From NCBI GenBank assembly GCA_005281725.1, contig SSBO01000014.1, positions 1,277,292 through 1,341,291 of the forward strand: DNA of 64,000 nt, read 5' to 3'. Both the position numbers and the translations under genes were made by a program. How positions within the stretch are numbered: the first letter of the stretch is position 1; every line of letters begins with the position of its first letter. Shown here piece by piece: positions 1 through 11,902 of this stretch. Origin of the DNA: Wuchereria bancrofti. Lineage: Eukaryota; Nematoda; Chromadorea; Rhabditida; Onchocercidae. The notes under the pieces are model-generated. The model had not been told where the DNA came from. It did not search any database and saw only the letters and a program-made list of their open reading frames with translations.

Positions 1-1959
1 CAATATTGTTGTGAGGGAAATGTTACAGATTGTAATAATGATGATGTGATAATACAATTTGTCACATCAAATATTTTCCGAGTAAAAATAGTACTCATTC
101 TAAAATTTAATTTAAATAAAAAAAATATTTTACATTTTCATATAAGCAGTTTTGATCACATATTTATTTATATTTAAATATTAGGAAGATTTAATATAAT
201 GAAATAAATTTATTAATATATAAAATAGAAATATTAATACGTAAAATTAATTTAGTAATTAATAAATAATAGTAAATGATATATATTTAATTCTCTTGAT
301 AAAAGATTAATATAAACATACATTTAATTCATAGTTTTTCCTTTCTTTCTTGCTTTAGTCTTTTTTTATTTATATTTAAATATTAGAAAGATTTAAGATA
401 AAATAAATTTACTAATATGTAAAATTAATTTTGTAATTAATAAATAATAGTAAATAATATATATTCAATTCTCTTGATAAAAGATTAATATAAATATATA
501 TTTATATTAATCTTTTAGTTTCTCCTTTTTTCCTGCTTTTTTTTGTCGTTAATTTACTATTTACTATTAGCTTATTTATATTATTTACAAAATTTATATT
601 TATTTTATTTTAATAAATAATACAATGAAATTTTTATGCTGCGTCTATTTATTTAACAATCAACAATAAATAATGTTATTAGCAAAATGAATATTTTAAA
701 CAAAACAATTTTTTTTTTAATATATAAATATTTACATATGTACCAATAATACAAATAAAAATTGTGTAATGAAAGTGTAAATTTAACAGAAGTTTTTAAC
801 AAGAAAAAAAAACACACACACAAAAATAATCAATCAATCTTTGGGATTAAAAATGGAATGATAAATTTGTTAAATTTAACTTATTGACAATAATTTTTGA
901 GTAATATTATTATAGATTTTATTGAACTGAAAAAAAGTAGTAAAAAAAAAGAAGCATAACCGGATTCATGTCTATGAAAAAAAACGGAATAACTGATTTG
1001 CCAAATTATAATTATTAATAGTAATTTAAGAAATGCTATTTTGCATCTTCATTAGCATATCAAAAATTTAAAGCAAAAAAGAAAAGAAATTAAGAGAGAA
1101 TTATCTATGAGAGAAAAATAAAGAGAGAGAGAGAGAGGAAGAGAGACAAACGTTGATGACATATTTCATGGAAATGACCATTTATCGATCGGTGACAACT
1201 AACCTACACGAAATGATTTTAATCACATAAACATTGCAATTGCCTGTGTGTCTGTCTGTTTGCCGTACAGCTGTGACAATATGGATTGTTTATTTGCACA
1301 AATAATTCATTTACTCCAACAGTAATATCTTTCTCCCTCACTCTCTCTTGTATTTATATATATGTACATGTTTATTGTATGCGTAAAATAGCTATAACAA
1401 TAGGAATAATTTGCACGAATTGATTTATTCCAACAGAGGAGATATATAACTGTGTGCTTATGTATGTATATGTCCATGTATCTGTGCATGTATTTATTGT
1501 ACACGAAAAACAATAAGAATTATCTGCACTAATTAACTTGTTCTAGTAATAATGTTTTTATGTGTATGTGTTTATTGTATGTGTATAATAACTGTAATTC
1601 AATAAAGATCATCTACTATAATTAACCTAGGTAGACAAGGAATGCGTATGTGTGCTTATTGTACATGTAAAATAACTATAACAATAAGGAATATATATAC
1701 TGTATCATAATTAAACTGTGAAAACTCCTTAGAATAATTTAAAAAAATGCTAATTGTTTTCTTTCATTTTTTTTCAAAGAGAAAAGAAAAGAAACTTTCG
1801 ATAAGAAATTGGTTAAAAGCTTTTCTAAACAAACGTAATATATAAACTAGAATGTATGAAATTTAACTTGGAAAAAAAAAGGACCAATCATATTCGAAGA
1901 GAAAAATATTTTTCACTTCTTTATTCTATAAGAAAACAAAAAAAAGAAATTGAATCGAA
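1..1959. other. Gene-free AT-rich stretch
   Basis: No exon with convincing composition or flanking splice sites was seen on either strand. The stretch is A+T-rich with many homopolymer runs. A GA microsatellite lies near 1121-1140. A diffuse series of variants of a TGTATGTGTTTATTGTA-like word recurs between about 1370 and 1670, suggesting a decayed tandem repeat. The short ORF on the minus strand at 1307-1513 is a by-product of that repeat. Confidence 0.6.
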
Positions 1960-2375
1960 AAACAAAAGGAAAGACAATGAGAGGAAAGGAGAGAAAGGCA
2001 ACATCAAAAATTGAAAAACAAAAAAGGAAAGAGTATATTGGAAATCGAAAATGAGAAAAAGAACACCATATTGGAAATCGAAGCTGAGAAAAGGGAGGAA
2101 GATTGCATTGGTTATAATGAAAATTGAAAAAAGAGAAGAAGGGGGCTTATATTGGAAATCGAAAAAAAGAAAAAGGAGTAATATATTGGAAATTGAAAAA
2201 AATCAGAAGGAAGGTGATATTGGAAATCGAAAAGAAGAAAAAGGAGGAATATATTGGAAATTGAAAAAAATCAGAAGGAAGGTGATATTGGAAATCGAAA
2301 AGAAGAAAAAGGAGGAATATATTGGAAATTGAAAGAAAAACGGAGGAAAAGGCAATATTGAAAATCGAAGTCAAA
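1960..2375. repeat. Nested 34-bp/68-bp purine-rich tandem repeat
   Basis: Units built on the word ATTGGAAATCGAAAA recur through the block. The last units form a higher-order 68-bp period made of two related 34-bp halves: one half has AATTGAAAAAAATCAGAAGG, the other AATCGAAAAGAAGAAAAAGG. The second 68-bp copy, from about 2253, is nearly identical to the first. The plus strand is almost all purine, so a 93-codon Lys/Glu-rich ORF stays open by composition. This is a repeat, not a gene. Confidence 0.8.
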
Positions 2376-5300
2376 TTACTGCAAAATGAAAATCGAAGTC
2401 AACTTACTGCAAAATGTTTTTCCATTGCATTTCATTATGTATCAACAAAAAAAAAAAAAGCCAGCCTATCTTCTGTTGAATAGTTATGAAGTAAAGTAAA
2501 GTAATTTTTCTCTTTCCACCTTCCATTTTTTATAAATTTTAATTTTTCATAATATTATAAAATTGCTTAATTAATGTTCAGTTAAAAAAATATTAGAGTT
2601 AAAATGAGTTAGATAGGAATTTTTTGCAAAAATGAAGTGGAAAAGAAAGACGATGAAATTTGAGAGATTTAACATTCAATCAATATTGCTTAACAGATCG
2701 ATCTTTGACCCTGGCAACTTCTCCTTCTATCTAGTCGTTGTCAGCAAATTATAATGCAAAACAATAAGTTCACGTATTCATGTAATATTCAAACATATGT
2801 TTTTAATTATTCAGATGTAATCTTTTTAATTATTTGAACTATTATTTTAAAATTTAGATTTTTATTTGAATTATATCAATTCTTTCTCTTTTTTTTGTTT
2901 TGATATTATTAGTTCTAATTGTTGTCATTTCAAAAGCATGATGGATTAGCAATAAACGAATAAAGTAAAAAATATTTTTTCAATTATAATAAAAAATTTT
3001 TCATTTTTTCTTCTAGAATTTTAATATTTAAAAAAAAGAAAAAAATCAGCAATTTAATTTTATATTAAAAGTAATATGGCAAAAATCCGTTGAGACATGT
3101 TGGAAATGAATTATGATTAATCAGAATTATTTATTATTATTTTATAATTCCTCTTTTTCTTTAATGTTTACCAATTTTAATGTTTTCCGTTTTCTGTTTT
3201 TTAGTAATCGTCTCATTTTCCGCTCGCGAATTTTTTTTTTCATAGAATAATTATTGAAATATTTTTCGTATCATTTTGTTTTTAATCATTTTTTTTCCTA
3301 CCATTTTATTTTTTTCCAAGCAGTAATGATGTTTTTTAAATTTTTTTTTAAAAAATAAAAAATTTTACTTTTTTAATCAGTAATTATGATAATCGCAATA
3401 ATCATGTTAATCGCCTAATTATTTACACTTATTTATTTCTTCAGAAATGAATTATAATTAATGCTTTTTTAATTTTTTCCTTCAATTAGCATCATATTTT
3501 AATTAATTGTGTAAATTTAAGTTCTTCATGTAAATATAGTACAAAAATCATATTTCGATGATTCAACTAATTAATTTGATTTCATTTTACATATTATCTC
3601 ACTATCAGTCATATATTTATTTAATAAAATTACAGTATTTGTTATTAATGTGCTTAAATATTATTATAAATATAATTGGAATTAATTAACTGAAATTCAT
3701 GTTTCATTATATTGAAAATTTTAATTTTCATAAAATAAAATTACCGAATTTTTTTTCTTCACTTTTTGCACTTTCTAAATTTGCCTTTATTTTTTTTCTT
3801 TTCCTATTAATTATCAATCATTCAGGTAAATCACTATCAATCATTTAGATTTGAAAAGAAGCAAAGAATGAAGTCATAAAATTAGATTTATAAAAATCTC
3901 GAAATATTTGAATATATGAAATTATATATTCAGTAATTATAGGAAAAGTTATGTCTTACAGAAAACAAAAAACAAAAAAACAAATAAATGGAAAGAAAAA
4001 CAAAAATAGAAAAGTTAAGAAAATAAAATAATCATAAATTGTTTAAAAAGACGAAAAATTTTAACCAGTCAATGTCGTTAATAAATTTACGTAAGATTGT
4101 GTGACGTAACGTACGTAAGTTAGGTTTAATAAGTCATGTTATGTATGATACGTATTTTTTGACATAATATTTTATTGTGATATGTATATTTAGTATGCAC
4201 AGATCATCTATGTTAAATTTCTTTTTCTTAGTATTCAACATCAAAATTTAATGAAATTGTTAAAAATATGATCAACGCTAATAATGAAATAAAAGTGTAA
4301 GTGATTTAGAAATTCAAAATTGATTAATTTTTGAAATTTTTAAATTATTTTTTTGAAATTTCAACTTCTAGTCATATTTTGATACTATTACTATAGGTTT
4401 TAATAGTTAAAAGTTATTATAGGTTATTCTAGGTTTTAAAATTTTTTATAAAGTAAAATAAGATAATAGCATCATTTTTAAACAATCAATTGCTAATCAA
4501 ATTAAAAATATTCAATATTAAATGAGAGTTGAAAAATTACAAAAAGAAGAAAATTGTTAATAAATTAATTTTTATCTCATAAAATTTTTGGAATTAAAAT
4601 TTTCAAAATAGAATTTCAAATTATTTCACTTCAAACAAATTTGATATATAACAAATGAAGTATTTATATCAGTGCTTTTGCAAAGAATGATTAAAAATTG
4701 CTTTTAACAAATATTCGAATATTTCTGCAAAAGAAAAAAAAATTGTTTTTAAGAAACTATTACAGACTTCCTAAATTATAATAATATTAGATGAGAAAAT
4801 TTATTTAAAAAAAAATGTAAACAAAAAATTAGAAAACATACCAACAAAGGTTAAAGGTTAAATAAATAATTGTATGATTTGTATCCAATCACTTCTTCTC
4901 ATAAACGATTGATCATGAAGTTTTATAATCAACTAAAATAGAATAAAATTTGCTGAAATCTTCGTTACAATTTTTAATCATTCTCGAATTTTAATTGTAT
5001 TGTATAGAACAATTAAAGTTTAAACTTTTTCAAAACCAATCATTATAAAACAATATCATAAATAATTTTTCCTTTCGTTTTTTTTTCTTTTTTAAAGCGA
5101 AAATGTTATGAATGATTAATTTAAAAAAAAATAATTAAAAAAAGGACCAACGATGATGCAAATAACAAATAAAAAAGTAATTATATAAGTTAGGCATGAA
5201 ATCATTAAAATTATTTCTTTGGGAAGAAAAGCTTTGAGTTAACAGTAAAATAAATTGATTTTACATAAAAATATAAATTTTACACATTTTAGTCTTAGTG

Positions 5301-5558
5301 ATAAATTTCAGTTCTTGAAATGATTAAATTTAAACACTTATAAATGATTAAAAAATTTAAACGCTTTATCAAAACATTAATACTTTTTGATAGCTAATGT
5401 GATATTAACTGTTAACTATTAAAATTCACTTTTAGTGATAAATATTAATGATAAATAATTAATTATTATAATGGCTTTACTTTCTTGAAATATTCAACAA
5501 TACTTTCTTTTATATGTTAATACTAACGTAGATATTATCACTTTCATCCTATCATAAA
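2376..5558. other. Gene-free AT-rich stretch
   Basis: No exon, RNA gene or transposon end was recognised. The one distinctive site is a TTACGTAA palindrome at 4087-4094, followed by further ACGTAA/ACGTAAG words to about 4120. Confidence 0.55.
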
Positions 5559-5697
5559 ATATCAAATCAAATTTTTGCTACAAATAATTTATTAAAATAG
5601 TAAAAGTAATTAAAAAAAAAAGTGAAAGAAGTATTAATTTTTTTGATTACTTTTACTATTTTAATAGATTATTTGTAGCAAAAATTTGATTTGATAT
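5559..5697. repeat. Long inverted repeat, 52-bp arms, 35-bp loop
   Basis: The left arm 5559-5610 is the reverse complement of the right arm 5646-5697 with one mismatch seen by eye. The left arm begins ATATCAAATCAAATTTTTGC and the right arm ends with its complement. The loop at 5611-5645 is A- and T-rich. Such a structure could be a palindromic MITE relic or, if transcribed, a long hairpin RNA. The sequence does not decide between these. Confidence 0.85.
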
Positions 5698-8600
5698 ATT
5701 TTTTTTAATTGCTTAAAACTGATTTCGATTTTTTTTTTCAAATTTTCTTTATGAAATTTCTCCCAATTTTAGATATGTATTTTCCTTAATTTCAAATATT
5801 TCAAATATAATATCTAAGTGTGAAATAATTGCAAAGTTAGACGGTTGGTAATTTTTGATTAATTTATCAATTAATATAAAATTGATTAAACATTAAAAGA
5901 AATTTAGCTAAAAAAATTTTCTTTTTCTTTCCCTATTTTATGTTCAATTATTCTAAAAAAATCAATCATTTAATTAATATTTTTGGAAAAAAAAGAATCA
6001 CAAATTACTGTGATAATATTTTAATTATTAACCAATGTGCTATCTTATATGATTAAATTATTAAAGATCATTAAAAAACAAAAGTACCTTAAAAAGAATT
6101 TAATAATCAAAACTAATTTATAAACACTAATTATTTATAGCAATTTGAAATTCAAATTATTAATTCAAATTATCACCTTGTGCTATTTTTTCTTATTATT
6201 TTCTAATGAAACAAATATCATTATTTGCAAATTAAAATATGTAAAAGAAAAAAAAAACACAAAAATTCACAAATATTTAAAAAAAAAAATTCTTTTAAAT
6301 AATGAAAAATTATCAATAATTTATAGCATTTTCTAAACAGACTTTTAAAAAAGAGAAAGGAAAGGAAGAGAGATAAAAGGAATGATTAAAGAATTTTTTT
6401 TTCCTTTTTTTAAAATTAATTTTTTGATCAAAGATTATTATTGTTAGTTTTGTGCTATGTCATGCTAAATTATAAAATGGTATCATTTTAGTGAAAGAAT
6501 AATTTGTTTTATTTGAGCTGGTCGATGATCTGTTTTATTTGAATATTTGAAAAACTATGTTTACTACAACTGATAACGAATGATCATGAGACTGATTATT
6601 TTTCAAAGAGATCAATTGAATGATTACAATTAATTACACTTTAATATCATATTATTAAAATTATAATTATGTAGTACTAGAATTAGATTATGTAATTAAA
6701 ACTGAAATTAAATTTAGATTTTGTAGTATGTTTGTTATATTAGTACTGTAATCTTTAAAAATCTTTTAATTTTTGTAATCAGAATTACATTTAAAGTAAT
6801 CAAAACGAGAAAAAATATTTTCATTAATTAGTTATTTATTTCTTATCGATTCTATAATTTCGAATTTCATCATTTACAATAAGCAAAAGAAAAAAAATTT
6901 TTTTTTAATGAATAAATTTAAATTATAATTAAATAAATGCAAAGATGAAAAAGAAGGGAAAAACGAAAAATGTTGCAATTATTTCAATAAAAATCAATTT
7001 GTTTTTTTTTCTTTGTTTATTTAATTTTGTAATTGGAATAATATTTAAAATTACAAAAATTAATTTAAATTAATCAAAACGATTATAAATAATCCTTTTT
7101 TTACTTATTATATAATTGTTTACGTATTTACGTGAAAAATTCATTTTATTATATAATTGTGTATGTGTTTACGTCGCTTTCATTTATGCAGAAAAAAAGT
7201 GATTTGTTAATTTCATTTTTAAATGATATGAATGTGAGAAATTTTAAGCTATCACAATTCGATCTTTGATTAAAAAAATAATTCTTTGCTCTTTTTTTTT
7301 TGTTTAAAATATTACAGTGAATTATTACTTTTTTTTAATAATTGTTTCTATAATTTTATATAAATAATTATTTTTTTATAATCTGCAAAAAAAAAGAAAA
7401 ATGGAATAAATAGAACAAATGAGAAAAATTTAATAAAATAGGAAAAAAAAATAATTTTTTTCTGTTTTTTTTAAAAACTAAATTATTGCAGGAATTAATT
7501 CCAAGTTATTTTAAAATAACCAAAAATTGCAATATTTCATTTTTTCAAAAAAAAAAAAAATGTATGTACAACTTATAATTTTATTGTAACTTTCAATTAT
7601 TTAGATTTTTTCCAGCATAATATAATACAAATGATTAAATGTAAGATTTAGTAAGTAAGAATTATTTTAGGAAACTGAAATCGAAATGAAAATTAGAATA
7701 TAAATGTGATTCATTCAAATAAATGAATATGATATTTATGACATGGAATTCAATGAGAGAATAAATGATTAAATAAGTCATGCAATAAAGTAATTTATTA
7801 TTCCTAACTGCAAAAAAAAAAATCTCCCAAAAATTTTAAAAATAAAAAAAAGAAAAAAAAAGCTGTTAAATTTAAATCTTTTGTTATGAGCAATAATGTT
7901 TTTACCAATTGAACAAAATTTTTCTTTTTAGAAAAAAAAAATAATTCCTATTCTAATTGTTCGAACCGTAATAAATCAAAATTTTCTCAACAATATTAAC
8001 TAATCAAAAATATTTTTTCATTTTTTTGTTTTTTGAAAAATAATTCTTATTCTAATTGTCCTAACTGTAATAAAAACAGTATAATAGATAAAATTTTTCT
8101 CAACAATATTAACTAATTGAAAATAATAAATAATTAAATTTTATTTGCTTTTTTTTGAAGAAAAAACCGTTTAAAAGAAAGGGACGAAGATGCTATAATA
8201 ATATTGATTTTGAATAAACTAATTCAAAAAAAGAAGAAAAAAAAAAACTTGCAATAGCTTTAGACAACAATTCTTCTAGACTTTTTTCCTCAATCTCTAC
8301 TCCATTTCCACTTTCATATACTTATCTATAATGTTCAATCTAGGCTTTAATAGAGAGTAAATTGAGCCTAGGCTCTTATACATGCTACTACTAATCATTT
8401 ATTTGTTAGCTTCATCGGTCAGAATGACAAGAAAAACATGTTTTAAATATTTTCTTTTTTTCTCACTTAGCCTCTTTTTTTTTTGATTTGTCAACTTAAT
8501 TTGACCATGTTGAGAATTGTATTAGAAAATAGGCAAATATTACCCAACAAGCATAAATCATATTTTGAGATAAATTTAAATTTAAATCTAAACGTAAAAT

Positions 8601-9335
8601 CAAAACATTAAATTTTAAATTTAAACGCAAAATTAAATTTAAGTTTAAATTTTCTATGTTTTGAAATTGCTAAAATGATAAATATACTTATCAAATTATA
8701 TGAGTAAGAATCTTTATTTCTTTCTGAAAAAAGTAAGGCTAAGAATCAAGAATCAAAGAAAAAAAATTTTATTATAAAAAATTTGATTTCTTCTTAACTT
8801 TTTAAAAATTTTCGATTACCTTCATATAATATGAAATATGAGAACTTGCGTTTGAAAGAAAAAAAAGAAAAAATAGAAACAAAACAAAGTTGAAAATATC
8901 CATTTATATGTCGTACGATGATTAATTGATTTCAAGAAAATGATAAATTTAAATGTTAAAAAAAAGTCTCATAATTTATGATATACTGGAGAATTTTTAA
9001 TGCCTCTAGAAGTGAACAATTTTTGCTTACATTGTTAAAATTGGACATAAATAAAAAAATAAATAACAAACAGAGAAAAGATAATGAACTGTTAAAAATG
9101 AAAAAATTTTTTCCTTTCCATATTTTTATAATTCTATTATATCATCTAATTTCGTTTGTAATTTCAAGCGAATTAATTATTTGTTTTATTTGTTTTTATT
9201 TTTATTTTTAAAAAATTTAATTTCTAATTTTTATTCTTCAATATAATTGCTTGACAAAAATAATGCATATAAAACCTTTATTCGTAAATTTGCTCGATTA
9301 ACACTTGATTTTTATCCAATATTTTTATCAGTTTT
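5698..9335. other. Gene-free AT-rich stretch
   Basis: No supported gene was found. Short ORFs at 6145-6336 and 8978-9211 encode Lys/Ile/Phe-rich strings expected from A+T-rich DNA. A perfect 12-bp palindrome GAGCCTAGGCTC lies at 8364-8375. Confidence 0.55.
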
Positions 9336-9545
9336 AAATGGCGCAAATGGAATGTTTCATTGATGCTAAATGATAATTCACATTGAACAAATGGCGTAAA
9401 TAGAATGTTTCATTGGCATTAAATGATCATTCACATTGATCAAATGGCGCAAATGGAATGTTTCATTGGTATTAAATGATAATTCACATTGGTCAAATGG
9501 CGCAAATTAAATACCTCACTGATATTAAATGATAATTCAAACGAA
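9336..9545. repeat. 53-bp tandem repeat, about four copies
   Basis: The phrase AAATGGCGCAAATGGAATG, followed by TTTCATTG and TTAAATGATAATTCACATTG, recurs with ATGGCG starting at 9338, 9391, 9444 and 9497, an exact 53-bp period. Copies differ by a few substitutions, and the fourth decays after about 9545. Confidence 0.85.
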
Positions 9546-10596
9546 ATATCACGAATTGATAATGGAAAAATTTAATAAATCAAATTATGGGAATAAAAAG
9601 TGATATGTATATAATGAAGTTCTAATTGTTTTCCATTTGAAAAGATTTATCCATCCTGTTATATTCATTATTTGAACAAAATAAATTAACAAAAATATCT
9701 TATAAAGATAGAAAACATTGATAGAAAAAATATATCATTAATAATGCTATATTGCATAATTTTATCACTTTAATCGCATTTTCATAGCATAGAAGTAAAC
9801 AGGGAAATTTTTTGAAAAGTAAATTTTTATACATTTAGGAAAAGAACAGATGAAAATGAAACTTAAGCATTTCAAAATTGGATTAATTTTTTTTTTAATT
9901 CAATATTGTACTGTTTTATTTAATCCTTCTTTTCCTAATTCATTAGCTTGACAATTTTGATAGTTAATTTTGCTTTGCTCATGTAATTATACTTGGATAC
10001 CTGGATTAACAATTAAAAAATCCTGCTTTATAATCCTGTTTCATGCATTGGATGATTAAGCTTCGAAGCTAATTTTAATTAATCTGATCGGTTCGAAAGC
10101 TAATATTAGTTAATTAAGTTTATGCAAAAAAGAAAAAAGAAAAGTTTTCGAAACAGATATGATTTCAAATTTGAAGTGATGATTCTGTTTGATAATTAAT
10201 TAATTAATTAATTATTACGTGGAAAAAATGCCTTAGTGATAAACTGAACTGAAGCGAAATTGTTGAATGTCACTTCGAGAATAAGCATCGAAAGAGTCAG
10301 TAGATGCTGATATATGCTATCGGAATGAGTGTATGTGATATTTTTATTTGTATCACTCAATAATCAATTAATCCGGATAAAAAAGAAAAACGACAAATCC
10401 TGAAACCGGAGAGAGAAGGAGAGAGAGAATTTATATGCTCTTCCAATGGGATTCCTAAGCTAAAAGTTCTTGTTTAATAAAGAGAGATTCACAAGGATAA
10501 CAAAATTTGCAATTAGTGCTCTATAGTATACGTCAAATTATAACGTAAGAAATCCTTATCTGGAAACATTTTAAACTTTACGCTTAAAAATAGCAT
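9546..10596. other. Gene-free AT-rich stretch
   Basis: No exon or RNA gene was recognised. A short TTAA/TAAT run lies near 10192-10215 and a GA-rich patch near 10409-10427. Confidence 0.55.
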
Positions 10597-11330
10597 TTTT
10601 CGAGTTATTCACGTGGAAATGATAGCTTCAAAGTAGCACGCACAATGAGGACAACAGTTCTAAGTTCACGTAACAGCTCTTGAATTGCTCACGTCAATAT
10701 GACATAATGAGGACAACAGTTCTTCAGTTCATGTAACAACTCTTGAAGTGCTCATGTGGAATCACGTAGAAATGACAGTTTCAAAGTTGTACGTATAAGG
10801 AGGACAACAGTTCTTGAATTGCCCACATTAATATGACATAATAAGGACAATAGTTCTTGAGTTGCTCACGTGGAAATGATAGTTTCAAAATTGTACGCAT
10901 AATGAAGTGAACAGTTCTTGAGTTGCTCACGTGGAAATGATAGTTTCAAAATTGTACGCATAATGAAGTGAACAGTTCTTGAGTTGCTCACGTGGAAATG
11001 ATAGTTTCAAAGTTTTACGCATAATGAACTGAACAGTTCTTGAGTTGCTCACGTGGAAATGATAGTTTCAAAATTGTACGCATAATGAAGTGAACAGTTC
11101 TTGAGTTGCTCACGTGGAAATGATAGTTTCAAAATTGTACGCATAATGAAGTGAACAGTTCTTGAGTTGCTCACGTGGAAATGATAGTTTCAAAGTTTTA
11201 CGCATAATGAAGTGAACAGTTCTTGAATTGCTCACGTGGAAATGATAGTTTCAAAGTTTTACGCATAATGAAGTGAACAGTTCTTGAATCGCTCACGTAA
11301 TGAGGAGAATTTCTACGTGAATAACTTAAA
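10597..11330. repeat. 61-bp minisatellite with CACGTG in each unit
   Basis: Regular copies have CACGTG starting at 10867, 10928, 10989, 11050, 11111, 11172 and 11233, an exact 61-bp period. Each unit contains GTTGCTCACGTGGAAATGAT, then a TTTCAAA word, a TACGCATAATGAAGTG-like word and AACAGTTCTTGA. Degenerate units precede the array from about 10597 (one has CACGTG at 10610), and a broken unit follows at about 11294. The array ends some 600 bp before the TADA2B start codon. CACGTG is the canonical E-box for bHLH factors; any regulatory role here is inference. Confidence 0.9.
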
Positions 11331-11902
11331 CAAATCAATAATCATACATTATGTCATCTAACTATGCGACATCCAAACATATTCATCCGCCTAACACTGC
11401 GCGGTTCTGCAAACGATTGTTTGCACTGAGAAACGATAGCAGCGGAAATTCATTGATGTCAATTTGGCATATTTGATTTGATATCGAATTAGTTCGTAAA
11501 ATGCTATGTTTATTTAGATGTTTTCTCCATTTTTTTTTTAATCGTTTAATTATTTAATTTCTATTCAATATTTCTGATAAGATGAAAAATTTGATAAGTT
11601 CTGGATAATGTGAAAAATTAAATAATTCGTGATAACATGAAAAGTTAGTACAGTTTTCATTATAACGTGAAAAATTAGTTCGTAATGATGTGAAAATTTG
11701 GTTAATTCATGATGATGACGTTAAAAGTTAAATAATTCATGATAAATGTGAAAAAAAAAAACTGAATATTTCCTAATAATTAAATTAAACTGGATAATTC
11801 TTGATAATGTATAAAACTAGATTCAAATTAGAAAGCATCAAATAACGATGACAAGGTGACATTCATTGAATTCAGTTTATATTATAATGTTTTTTTTTTC
11901 AG
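11331..11902. other. Region upstream of TADA2B
   Basis: From about 11575 to 11760 there are loose copies of a GATAATGTGAAAAATT-like phrase at irregular spacing, a decayed repeat. The segment ends in a T-run plus CAG at 11892-11902, a strong splice acceptor directly abutting the TADA2B ATG. No TATA box or upstream exon could be assigned. Confidence 0.5.

Noticed and set aside
6145..6336. 63-codon ORF with a hydrophobic start
   Set aside because: It begins at TTG rather than ATG and has Lys/Ile/Asn composition expected by chance.
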